Positions 29,374-36,752 of a DNA stretch of 64,000 nucleotides are shown here, piece by piece (positions within the stretch are counted from its first letter, which is position 1; the number at the start of each line of letters is the position of its first letter). The notes under the pieces are model-generated. The model saw nothing but the letters and a program-made list of their open reading frames with translations. It searched no databases and was not told where the DNA came from. The DNA comes from Bradyrhizobium sp. NP1 (GTDB taxonomy: Bacteria > Pseudomonadota > Alphaproteobacteria > Rhizobiales > Xanthobacteraceae). Made by a program: the position numbers and the translations under genes. Location: contig NZ_CP127385.1 in NCBI RefSeq assembly GCF_030378205.1, forward strand, positions 6,860,001 to 6,924,000, read 5' to 3'.

Positions 29374-29643
29374 TCACAGCATTCCCAGCGCCTGCATGTA
29401 GGTCTCGACGATGGTTTCCTGCTCCTGGCGCTCGTTGGCGTCCTGCTTGCGCATCCGCACGATGGTGCGCAGCGCCTTGACGTCGAAGCCGTTGCCCTTG
29501 CTTTCCGCATAGACGTCGCGGATGTCGTCGGAGATCGTCTTCTTTTCTTCTTCCAGGCGCTCGATCCGCTCGATGATGGCCTTGAGCTGATCCTTGGCAA
29601 ATCGGGTCGCGGGCTCTTCCTGGACGGCGGCGGAGGTGGCCAT
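29374..29643 (-). CDS. DUF2312 family protein
   Basis: An 89-residue helical protein with the family pattern: [20 protein letters not shown] and [20 protein letters not shown], then [15 protein letters not shown]2312 (GapR-like) proteins are alphaproteobacterial; Caulobacter GapR binds overtwisted AT-rich DNA and stimulates topoisomerases, so a nucleoid role is plausible here. ATG 29643. Near full length for the family. Confidence 0.9.
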   Translation of the reverse strand: MATSAAVQEEPATRFAKDQLKAIIERIERLEEEKKTISDDIRDVYAESKGNGFDVKALRTIVRMRKQDANERQEQETIVETYMQALGML

Positions 29644-29886
29644 CTGTTACTCCTGTATGGAACTGGCAATTCTGCGCGGGCGAAGGATGCGCGGCGCTCG
29701 CGCGCGTGCCCCCTCCTCGCAGGCGACCCTCGTGGATTGGCCGCCTTTCCGTCAAGGCAGCATCACGCTCATCCACAGCGCGCCCACACCTTCGTGTGCG
29801 GAATCGAGAAATCCCTTGTCGCGCGAATCAGGCGCCGCGGATTCGCGCAAATCCGCACGCCGGCACGCAGGCCTTGCCGGAAGACT

Positions 29887-30189
29887 TCAGTGCCCGGGAT
29901 GCGTCTTCTTCATCGCTTCGAGCGCTTGCGGGCTCGCCGCGGCCTGGTGCTTCTCCTTCCAGATCTCGTAGGGCATGCCGTAGACCGCCTCGCGGCTTTG
30001 GTCCTTGCTGAGCGCCACGCCCTTGGCGTCGGCGGCATCCTTGAGCCAGTTGGACAGGCAGTTGCGGCAGAAGCCCGCCAGATTCATCAGGTCGATGTTC
30101 TGGACGTCGGTCCGCTCGCGCAGATGCTGGACCAGGCGGCGGAAGACTGCCGCTTCAAGCTCGGTTCGGGTTTGATCGTCGATTGCCAT
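29887..30189 (-). CDS. DUF1244 domain protein
   Basis: A 100-residue soluble protein. The family core FRRLVQHLRERTDVQNIDLM, then AGFCRNCLSNWL with its CxxC pair and YGMPYEIWKEKHQ, is fully present. Function unknown; the CxxC could bind a metal. It is divergent from the DUF1036-pyk operon with a short shared promoter region. Confidence 0.9.
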   Translation of the reverse strand: MAIDDQTRTELEAAVFRRLVQHLRERTDVQNIDLMNLAGFCRNCLSNWLKDAADAKGVALSKDQSREAVYGMPYEIWKEKHQAAASPQALEAMKKTHPGH

Positions 30190-30383
30190 GGTTGCTTCGC
30201 TCGCGGTTTGCGACAGGGGGTACGAATGTTAACTAACCCTTGTCATAAATTTTGCCATATCGCAGCGCAAACAAGGCGTTAAGGGCGCTTTTTCGGATCG
30301 CGAAAAGTCCCTCCTCCGCCGGTTGACAGCCCCCGCCGCGCCACGCGAAATCGTCAACGAAGTGATATAGGCTTCGCGCGCAT

Positions 30384-30974
30384 ATGATGCCCACGAATCG
30401 CTCCCGATCCACCCGATTTTCCGTCTCCTGCGCCGCCCTGATCGCGGCGCTTGGCCTGGCCGTGCTTTGCCTGGGGACGAGCCCGGCCGCGGCCGATTTC
30501 CGCCTCTGCAACAACACGTCGAGCCGGGTCGGCATCGCGCTCGGCTACAAGGATGCCGAGGGCTGGACCACGGAAGGCTGGTGGAACGTCTCCTCGCGAA
30601 GCTGCGAGACCCTGCTGAAGGGAACATTGGTTGCCCGCTATTATTACATTTACGCGCTCGACTATGATCGGGGCGGCGAATGGTCGGGACAGGCCTTCAT
30701 GTGCTCGCGCGACAAGGAATTCACCATCCGGGGAACCGAGAACTGCCTGGCGCGCGGCTTCGACCGCACCGGCTTCTTCGAGGTCGACACCGGCGAGCAG
30801 CGCGCCTGGACCGTGCAATTGACCGATGCGAATGAACAGCCGGCGCAGCAACGCGTACCGGGCATTCCCGGAACGGTCGGACCCGGCGGCAACGTTCCGG
30901 GCCTGAACAATTCGCCGGCCGCTCCGGGCCCATCTGGCTTGCCGCCAGCCGCCGCGCCCGGAAACAAGCAATGA
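30384..30974 (+). CDS. DUF1036 secreted protein
   Basis: A 196-residue exported protein. Signal peptide residues 1-37 (cleavage after PAAA). The DUF1036 domain spans about residues 38-150: DFRLCNNTSSRVGIALGYKD, GWWNVSSRSCETLLKG and a conserved Cys set. The tail is Pro/Gly-rich. Function unknown. ATG 30384 or 30387. Its stop overlaps the pyk start by 4 bases, so it is coupled to pyruvate kinase, an odd but tight pairing. Confidence 0.87.
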   Translation: MMPTNRSRSTRFSVSCAALIAALGLAVLCLGTSPAAADFRLCNNTSSRVGIALGYKDAEGWTTEGWWNVSSRSCETLLKGTLVARYYYIYALDYDRGGEWSGQAFMCSRDKEFTIRGTENCLARGFDRTGFFEVDTGEQRAWTVQLTDANEQPAQQRVPGIPGTVGPGGNVPGLNNSPAAPGPSGLPPAAAPGNKQ

Positions 30975-32410
30975 GACGGTTGCGGCGGATCAAGATCCTG
31001 GCGACGCTGGGTCCCGCATCTTCGGATAGCGCGATGATCCGTCGCCTGTTCGAGGCCGGTGCCGACATCTTCCGCATCAACATGAGCCACACGCCGCATG
31101 ACAAGATGCGGGAGCTGGTGGCCACCATCCGCAACGTCGAAGGCAGCTATGGCCGCCCGATCGGCATCCTGGTCGACCTGCAGGGCCCGAAACTCCGGCT
31201 CGGCGCGTTCGCCGAAGGCTCGGTGCAGCTCCACAACGGGCAGAGCTTCATCCTCGATTCGGACAAGACGCCGGGCGATACGACGCGCGTGCAGTTGCCG
31301 CATCCCGAGATCCTCGCGGCGCTGCGGCCCGGACACGCGCTGCTGCTCGACGACGGCAAGGTGCGGCTGATCGCGGAGGAGACCTCGCCGGAGCGTGCGG
31401 TGACGCGCGTGGTGATCGGCGGCAAGATGAGTGACCGCAAGGGCGTCAGCCTGCCCGACACCGACCTGCCGATGTCGGCGATGACGCAGAAGGACCGCGC
31501 CGATCTCGAGGCTGCGCTCGTGACCGGCGTCGACTGGATCGCGCTCTCCTTCGTGCAGCGCGCCGAGGACGTGATCGAGGCCAAGAAGATGATCCGCGGC
31601 CGCGCCGCCGTGATGGCCAAGATCGAGAAACCGCAGGCGATCGACCGGCTCGTCGACATCATCGATGCTTCCGATGCGCTGATGGTGGCGCGCGGCGACC
31701 TCGGCGTCGAACTGCCGCTCGAGCGCGTGCCGAGCCTGCAGAAGCAGATGACGCGGCTGGCGCGGCGTGCCGGCAAGCCGGTGGTGATCGCAACCCAGAT
31801 GCTGGAATCGATGATCCAGGCGCCGGTGCCGACCCGCGCCGAGGTCTCCGACGTCGCCACCGCCGTCTATGAAGGCGCGGACGCCATCATGCTGTCGGCG
31901 GAATCGGCGGCCGGCAAATATCCGGTCGAGGCGGTCTCGACCATGAACCGCATCGGCGAGGAAGTGGAGCGCGATCCGATCTATCGCGAGGTGCTGGCGG
32001 CGCAGCGGCCGCAGCCGGAAGCGACCGCGGGAGATGCGATCGCCGACGCCGCGCGCCAGATCGCCGAGACGCTCGATCTTCCGGCACTGATCTGCTGGAC
32101 CTCGTCGGGCTCGACCGCGATCCGCGTCGCGCGCGAGCGGCCAAAGCCGCCGATCGTCGCGATCACGCCGAACCTCGCCACCGGCCGCAAGCTCTCGGTA
32201 GTCTGGGGCGTGCATTGCGTGGTCGCCGAGGACGCCCATGACCAGGACGACATGGTCGACCGCGCCGGCAGCATCGCCTATCGCGACGGCTTCGTGCGCG
32301 CCGGCCAGCGCGTGATCGTCGTCGCCGGCGTGCCGCTCGGGGTGCCCGGCACCACCAACATGGTGCGCATCGCCACTGTCGGCGGCCCCGAGAGCGAGGC
32401 AAAGGGTTAG
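30971..32410 (+). CDS. pyk: pyruvate kinase
   Basis: A 479-residue glycolytic enzyme converting PEP and ADP to pyruvate and ATP. The N-terminal ILATLGPASSDSAMIRRLFE, the substrate/metal region SFVQRAEDVIEAK, AKIEKPQAIDRL and the ADP-site MVARGDLGVELPLE are intact. The C-terminal allosteric domain (about 345-479) contains LICWTSSGSTA. Full length. Translationally coupled to the DUF1036 gene. It is the last gene before the accessory region. Confidence 0.96.
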   Translation: MRRLRRIKILATLGPASSDSAMIRRLFEAGADIFRINMSHTPHDKMRELVATIRNVEGSYGRPIGILVDLQGPKLRLGAFAEGSVQLHNGQSFILDSDKTPGDTTRVQLPHPEILAALRPGHALLLDDGKVRLIAEETSPERAVTRVVIGGKMSDRKGVSLPDTDLPMSAMTQKDRADLEAALVTGVDWIALSFVQRAEDVIEAKKMIRGRAAVMAKIEKPQAIDRLVDIIDASDALMVARGDLGVELPLERVPSLQKQMTRLARRAGKPVVIATQMLESMIQAPVPTRAEVSDVATAVYEGADAIMLSAESAAGKYPVEAVSTMNRIGEEVERDPIYREVLAAQRPQPEATAGDAIADAARQIAETLDLPALICWTSSGSTAIRVARERPKPPIVAITPNLATGRKLSVVWGVHCVVAEDAHDQDDMVDRAGSIAYRDGFVRAGQRVIVVAGVPLGVPGTTNMVRIATVGGPESEAKG

Positions 32411-32479
32411 GCCGGCGCGACGAGTTTTAGCGCACATCTTCCGATTCAAAATATCAAACATTGAGGAGCACGTGAGCTT

Positions 32480-32890
32480 GCATTCTCGCTGCGCGATCGC
32501 GCACGAGTGATGCGAAATTTGTGTCCCTCAAAACAGAGGGCGCAGGGAAAGCCGGATGCTGGTCGCACCCGCAGCCTCGCGTGCAACGAAAAAAGCACAC
32601 GAGTTAGTCACCACAGGTTTGACCGAAACAATCCGGCTTTCCCTGCACGATGGTTTTACGGTTTCCTTCGCGCTCTCCCCGGCGTCCATGACTTTTTAGT
32701 CACCGTCGCCTGCGGATTATCTCGGCGCGTCGAACCCGATAGGGCTGACGTCGCGATCCGCAAACTTAGCACCAGCCCAGGGGTGCCAGGACCACACGAC
32801 TTCGCCGTCCACTTTGACGCCGCTCGTCAACGGTGCCGCCGCGTCCACCGCATTCCGCGCCGACGTCCGTGACGATCGCGATACGCCCCT
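32480..32890 (+). repeat. putative dispersed intergenic repeat (R3), left copy
   Basis: The segment contains CGGATGCTGGTCGCACCCGC, a matching CCGGCTTTCCCTGC further on and TGCCAGGACCACACGACTTC. A related fragment, TGCCAGGACCACATCACTTG, is at 42328. The extent of this copy is approximate; that it is a multicopy element is recall plus the second fragment. Confidence 0.45.
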
Positions 32891-33100
32891 CTTGAGGGCG
32901 CGGAACGCGCCGATTGAAGCCACTGATTTGCCCGACGAAACAAGCGGATTATTTTTCGCGAGAGGACTGGACGACCCAAATCACGTTGAATCGTCGCATG
33001 AATTCGGCTTTTCCGCGCACGCGATTTCAGGTCTCGCCACGGCTTTCGGAGGCGCGGCCGTGCGCAAATCAGTTGATGAGAGCTGCGAGCAGCCGTGCGT

Positions 33101-33192
33101 TAGGGCGCGCAGTCATAAATCGGGAAGCCACGGATCAGGGCGCGGCGCGAAAACGGACATCGCGGCAAGTCCGAGTAGGGCCACAAGCGGAC
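33101..33192 (+). repeat. repeat R1, left copy
   Basis: TAGGGCGCGCAGTCATAAAT followed by a region ending CGGACATCGCGGCAAGTCCG and AGTAGGGCCA. It matches 38675-38795 in the same orientation, except that about 30 bases in the middle of that copy are missing here. Confidence 0.85.
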
Positions 33193-33464
33193 TCATGCTC
33201 TGCAACAATGCCTGGCTCGGATCACGCGCCGGACGGGGCCTCCGCAGACGACAAGACTTTATCTTTCGGCCGCGGCTTATGACCGGTTCGGGTCACTCGC
33301 TCCCGGTCGCTCGTCGCCAGGCCGGGCGCGAAGTCCGAAATATCCCCGAAAGCTGACCTGATTCGAACGCCCCCTGCCCGACTTTCAACAGCCGGTTTGT
33401 GCCAATAGCAGAAACCGCTGACGCAAGCCGCTCTGAGAAAATCTGCTCATCGAGCAACCCTGGG

Positions 33465-34157
33465 TTAGACTTTGCTTGATGGATCATCCCGCTCTATCTC
33501 GGGCTTTTCATGCAAGACGGCGTTCAACAGCGAATTATGAACCTCTATCTTTCCATTGTAGCTGATGAGTCCAAGTTTGCGGAATTTGTTCATGAAGTAG
33601 CTCACGCGGGATCGGGTCGTTCCAATCATCTCAGCCAATGTTTCCTGGCTCATATCCAATAGAATAGGCTGAGGTATGCCTTCCTTTCCGAAATGCGCGA
33701 GCAGAAGAAGAAGGCGCGCGAGCCGCTTCTCGCTTGAATTGAAAAGCTGGTCGATCAAGTCCTCTTCAACTCGGCTGTTCCGTGTCAAGAGATACGCCAT
33801 GAACAGCTCGGAAAATTTCGGCTCGGAACGAAGGGCGGCGATCATCGCTTCTTTGGTGATTGAGGTGATCACACATTCTTCCATCGCCGTCGTGGTCGCG
33901 ATGCGCAATGGGTGGCCATTCAGGCAGCCCTCGCCGAAGAACTGGCCCGGTTCTAAAATCCCGACGACCGCTTCCTTACCTTGCTCGGATAGGACAGTGA
34001 GCTTGACCCTGCCCTTTTGAATGTAAAAAACCGTATCTGCCACGTCTCCTTGTTCGAAGACATGCTGATTCCTTTTGATGTTCAGGATCGTTTTACCCGC
34101 CCCTACCCGGGCGAGAAAAGCTTTGGGATCGAACTCGTTTTTGGCTGACGTCCCCAC
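33465..34157 (-). CDS. Crp/Fnr-family transcription regulator
   Basis: A 230-residue regulator. The cyclic-nucleotide-binding fold is at residues 15-135 (KRNQHVFEQGDVADTVFYIQ, GQFFGEGCLNG). The C-terminal helix-turn-helix is SQETLAEMIGTTRSRVSYFM followed by NKFRKLGLI. No N-terminal Cys cluster, so it is not an oxygen-sensing FNR. GTG 34157 is chosen because GGGAGG lies 6 bases upstream; a longer frame has no ribosome site. Base composition is lower in GC than the core genes. It is divergent from regulatory module copy A and could control the local small-gene set. Confidence 0.88.
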   Translation of the reverse strand: MGTSAKNEFDPKAFLARVGAGKTILNIKRNQHVFEQGDVADTVFYIQKGRVKLTVLSEQGKEAVVGILEPGQFFGEGCLNGHPLRIATTTAMEECVITSITKEAMIAALRSEPKFSELFMAYLLTRNSRVEEDLIDQLFNSSEKRLARLLLLLAHFGKEGIPQPILLDMSQETLAEMIGTTRSRVSYFMNKFRKLGLISYNGKIEVHNSLLNAVLHEKPEIERDDPSSKV

Positions 34158-34246
34158 AGGAGCCTCCCTTAGCTCCGATGAACGAGCGCCTCGTATTATA
34201 GCGGTCCCAGCGCCGAAATGAAGCAGTCTGCATAGGTAATGAGGGG

Positions 34247-34390
34247 AATTCGTTAACTTTTCCAAAGTGAGCAAAATTGAACAGCGCCGAGATAGCGGTG
34301 GGTTCCAACGTTGGCTCCATCACCGCCCATCACGGCATCTATCGGTGACTGAGAGTGTTGTGCTCCCGCCTGATGTAAGGGGACTGCATC
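34247..34390 (+). promoter_or_regulatory. repeated promoter-leader module, copy A
   Basis: An upstream block with AATTCGTTAACTTTTCCAAA and GTGAGC..ATTGAACAG, then a leader block from CATCACCGCC (34318) containing CGGTGACTGAGAGTG and GCTCCCGCCTGATG. It ends GGGGACTGCATC directly before ATG 34391. GATGTA and TGCATC can pair and would hold the AAGGGG ribosome site in the loop. Copies B and C have the same order and spacing. Confidence 0.8.
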
Positions 34391-34573
34391 ATGGTCAAGA
34401 AGAAAACTGTTGAGCAGAAGTGGCACGAGCAATCTGAAGCCGCGAAGCAGGCAGCCGCCAAGCTTCCCCATGGAAAGCTGAAGAGCGAGCTACTCCGGAA
34501 GGCCAGCCAGCTAAAGACCGCTTCCCAAATCAATCTGTGGCTATCATCGCCGGGTCTACAGCCGCCCACGTAA
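34391..34573 (+). CDS. small conserved hypothetical protein behind module A
   Basis: A 60-residue charged helical protein: MVKKKTVEQKWHEQSEAAKQ, then a Lys/Leu-rich stretch, ending INLWLSSPGLQPPT. AAGGGG lies about 9 bases upstream of ATG 34391 within the repeated leader. I recall similar small proteins in Bradyrhizobium; function unknown. It is one of three unrelated small genes behind the same regulatory module. Confidence 0.75.
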   Translation: MVKKKTVEQKWHEQSEAAKQAAAKLPHGKLKSELLRKASQLKTASQINLWLSSPGLQPPT

Positions 34574-34627
34574 CGAACAAATCTAGCCGTCCCGGCAACA
34601 AATGTAGTCATCCCGGCGTTGGCTGGA

Positions 34628-34711
34628 ATGGCGAGATTTTTCGTTGTTGTCATTGTCGCAGGAACGATTGTCCTTATCGGGGCACTCGTCTTTGTGGCAT
34701 TCACGTTATAG
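34628..34711 (+). CDS. possible 27-residue single-helix membrane peptide
   Basis: ATG 34628 opens MARFFVVVIVAGTIVLIGAL, continuing to VFVAFTL and a stop: one hydrophobic helix and little else. There is no convincing ribosome site (only GGCTGGA). It could be a real micro-protein or the relic of a longer gene. Confidence 0.3.
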   Translation: MARFFVVVIVAGTIVLIGALVFVAFTL

Positions 34712-34785
34712 GCCGCCTCAGGTCTTCCCTTGCAGCTGACACTATCCAACGGCGGCGCGCTGCTCACTTTTGCTCTGTCCTAATT

Positions 34786-35022
34786 TCAGAGCCCGTTGCC
34801 TTGATCTCGATGATGTTCCCGAATGACAAAAACGGTATGCGCGTCAAGCCACTCCTTGTTTCCAGGGAGGCTGCGCAACGAAGCGGCGGTCTGCCGACGT
34901 TGATTCCGTTCAGATGATCCTCTCGGCCACGACCGAGCGTACCGGAGCATCTGGCGGCGTAACTGAAGAAGTTGCGAGTTGGTAGTCTGGTCGTCTACAA
35001 GCTTAAGCTGAAGTGATGGCAT
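34786..35022 (-). CDS. small hypothetical protein behind module B
   Basis: A 78-residue open frame starting MPSLQLKLVDDQTTNSQLLQ; the rest is Arg/Ser-rich without a recognisable domain. Support comes mainly from the repeated leader, which ends exactly at this ATG (35022) as it does at two other small genes. The second half is less protein-like, so the gene could be frameshifted or decayed behind an intact leader. Confidence 0.45.
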   Translation of the reverse strand: MPSLQLKLVDDQTTNSQLLQLRRQMLRYARSWPRGSSERNQRRQTAASLRSLPGNKEWLDAHTVFVIREHHRDQGNGL

Positions 35023-35163
35023 GATGCTTCGCCTGGATCAGGCGGGAGCGCGACACTCTCAGTCACCGGTAGATGCCGGTACGGGGCGGTGATGTAACGA
35101 ACATGCTCCTGCTAGTTCGGAGTCGCTGGTCAATATCGCTCACTTCCAAAAGATTAATGAATT
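35023..35163 (-). promoter_or_regulatory. repeated promoter-leader module, copy B
   Basis: Reading on the minus strand: AATTCATTAATCTTTTGGAA, GTGAGCGATATTGACCAG, a spacer, then CATCACCGCCCC, GGCATCTACCGGTGACTGAG, AGTGTCGCGCTCCCGCC and TGATCCAGGCGAAGCATC immediately before ATG 35022. The last part differs most from copies A and C: the GATGCA/TGCATC stem is weakened. Confidence 0.78.
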
Positions 35164-35239
35164 AGGAGCCGCGCCCAAGGAACCTTCATCGGGCTGACTC
35201 TATTTTCTCCCTGTCCAATACCGGACGGGAGGAGACACC

Positions 35240-35503
35240 ATGACGAAAATTCTTCTAGCGACGGTTGCAATTCTCGCATTCGCGGCACCTTCATTCGCGC
35301 AGGACAAAACTGACAAAACTATCGGTCAAGCGCCGCCATCAGGTGCTTCCTCGTTCTACCTGGCTCAAGATACCGCGACGATGAAATGTGAAGTTGTCAA
35401 TGTTCAGCCTGCCGCTGGTGGCAACATGAAGGTTATCGGTACGGCACATCCGACACATGCATCAGCGGAAGCAGCCTTGAAGGCTGACAAAACTTGCAAG
35501 TAA
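35240..35503 (+). CDS. small secreted hypothetical protein
   Basis: An 87-residue protein with a clear signal peptide (MTKILLATVAILAFAAPSFA, cleavage after position 20). The mature part of about 67 residues contains two Cys (MKCEVVNV and the C-terminal KTCK) that could form a disulphide. GGGAGGAG lies 6 bases before ATG 35240. It is probably periplasmic; no family of known function recognised. It lies between module copies B and C and does not itself carry the module. Confidence 0.75.
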   Translation: MTKILLATVAILAFAAPSFAQDKTDKTIGQAPPSGASSFYLAQDTATMKCEVVNVQPAAGGNMKVIGTAHPTHASAEAALKADKTCK

Positions 35504-35706
35504 TGAAGTGACGGCGCGAGTTCAGGGGCGTGGTCTATCGGTCCGACAAAACCACCGACCCGCCCCGCAAACTCGCGTCTTAAGGAGCTTCGCCTGGCTG
35601 GAGGACAAGCCGGAGCCGAAAACCACGCGCCAAGTCTGCGCGGGCCAAATTAAAATTACTACGCTGATTTGTGCTCGATCCAGATGGAAAGAAGATCGAG
35701 GCGGTC

Positions 35707-35916
35707 TTACGTCGGCGCTCGCAATTCACCGCGTAGCCAGCCCGCTGTCGTGCGAGATTTCATTGGATCGGCGAACTCGATCACCCGCTGATGAATTTCT
35801 TCACAGGCAGGGCATTTGAATGTTCGGATGCCAAAACCAGACGTGCCGGGGGTGATACGTGCCAGCATTGTGGTTCTTTTGCACTTTGGACATGGTGGCT
35901 TGTAGAACGTGCTCAT
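35707..35916 (-). CDS. small zinc-ribbon-like protein behind module C
   Basis: A 69-residue protein starting MSTFYKPPCPKCKRTTMLAR. The pairs CPKC and CPAC (in TFKCPACEEIH), 26 residues apart, form a classic four-Cys zinc ribbon. The tail is basic. The start at 35916 is fixed by the repeated leader, which ends at this ATG with AAGGGA 9-10 bases before it. Such mini-ribbons may bind nucleic acid or protein; function unknown. Confidence 0.75.
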   Translation of the reverse strand: MSTFYKPPCPKCKRTTMLARITPGTSGFGIRTFKCPACEEIHQRVIEFADPMKSRTTAGWLRGELRAPT

Positions 35917-36069
35917 GATGCAGTCCCTTGCATCAGGCGGGAGCGCGATACTCTCAGTCACCGGGTAGATGCCCGTGAAGGGCCGGCGATGGCAACCACC
36001 TTCCATCCTCACGGCCCGACATACTGACCAATATTGACCACTTCTCGAAGAAATTAACGAAGGTTAATT
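35917..36069 (-). promoter_or_regulatory. repeated promoter-leader module, copy C
   Basis: On the minus strand: AATTAACCTTCGTTAATTTC, AGAAGTGGTCAATATTGGTC, a spacer, then CATCGCCGGCCC, GGGCATCTACCCGGTGACTG, AGAGTATCGCGCTCCCGCC and TGATGCAAGGGACTGCATC directly before ATG 35916. GATGCA-AGGGAC-TGCATC is a perfect 6-bp stem with the ribosome site in the loop. The module begins inside the stop codon of the upstream small gene. Confidence 0.8.
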
Positions 36070-36231
36070 GGGACTCTTCCGGTCCCGCTGTTCGGCGGAC
36101 ACCGCGAGCTTCAGCCATTCTTCGGCTACCCGGAGCCACGCGTCTTTGTCGAGCTGACTGAATGCCCGGTTAGCATGCGCTCGCGCTTCTTCGGCCTGCT
36201 TGCGGAACGTGGCTGCGTCGTCTGCGACCAT
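36064..36231 (-). CDS. small conserved hypothetical protein
   Basis: A 55-residue helical protein: MVADDAATFRKQAEEARAHA, then FSQLDKDAWLRVAEEWLKLA. The pattern (paired helices with Trp and Leu) is common among very short Bradyrhizobium proteins I recall, function unknown. The start is uncertain: ATG 36231 has no clear ribosome site and an upstream in-frame GTG (36249) is no better. It is transcribed toward module copy C. Confidence 0.6.
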   Translation of the reverse strand: MVADDAATFRKQAEEARAHANRAFSQLDKDAWLRVAEEWLKLAVSAEQRDRKSPN

Positions 36232-36752
36232 GACGCTGAGATAATGCACAAAATCGAATTACTCCGAAATTCAATTTAGGACACTGGGCTTAAAAGTCCC
36301 GACCTTCGTGAGCACAGGTCCGATGTGCCCCCAAGAGCTGACGCTTCGATGCCTCCCGGCGTCTCTTTGCGGCCAGCTCACTCTCGGTGACGCGCACAGC
36401 AGCGGCTTATCGATCGATATTGCGCAAGAGAGGTCGCGAATGAACCGGACTGCTTTGGCGAACTGGCTTTCCGCTGCTTGCGCGTTCGTCGCCGCATTGA
36501 TGCGGAGGCTCGGCAGTGCCCACTATCTCGCCAACACAGGCTCAGAGGCGGACATCGTCATGGGTCGGCGTGGGCCCATAAACGGACATAATACTCAAGA
36601 GCCTTTTCTCGACCTGACTACCTGCCACATCTCTTATGCCCCTCGACAGCGGCACGAAAACGGACATCGCGGCAAGTCCGGTTCGTGCCATTAGCGGAGC
36701 CGCGCTCATTCGATCACCTCGTCGCCAAGGGCGAGTACCTTGGCCGGGATGG
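36232..36752. other. gene-free stretch with repeat fragment
   Basis: About 520 bases between a small gene and the cyclase gene. No credible gene. At 36655-36680 it carries the R1 core (CGAAAACGGACATCGCGGCA then AGTCCG), and TAAACGGACATAATA occurs near 36579. It looks like decayed repeat material. Confidence 0.6.
36655..36680 (+). repeat. repeat R1 core fragment
   Basis: CGAAAACGGACATCGCGGCA followed by AGTCCG is identical to the core of the R1 copies at 33101 and 38675; flanking bases differ. Confidence 0.75.

Larger units (their letters stand above)
32411..33464. other. gene-free stretch at the left edge of the accessory region, repeat-rich
   Basis: About 1.05 kb with no credible gene; open frames here are short and Arg/Ser-rich in all registers. 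Part of it (about 32480-32890) resembles a dispersed intergenic element I associate from memory with Bradyrhizobium genomes (contains GCCAGGACCACACGACTTCG). A second repeat, R1, is at 33101-33192. The stretch looks like accumulated repeats marking a recombination-prone junction. Confidence 0.6.

Noticed and set aside
32507..32872. Open frames of 60-180 codons in the region after pyk
   Set aside because: No ribosome sites, no domains, several overlapping registers equally long; the DNA looks like dispersed repeat.
34247..34290. FNR/FixK box (TTGAT-N4-ATCAA) in the upstream block of the leader modules
   Set aside because: Only half-site-like ATTGA/TTGACC strings are present and they are not symmetric in any of the three copies; no claim is made about which regulator binds.
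35175..35215. EcfG-type promoter (GGAAC-N16-17-CGTT) upstream of the small secreted protein gene
   Set aside because: GGAAC is present at the right place but the -10 reads CTAT rather than CGTT.
36308..36694. A 128-codon plus-strand frame upstream of the cyclase stop
   Set aside because: Runs through the R1 repeat core and has no protein-like pattern.
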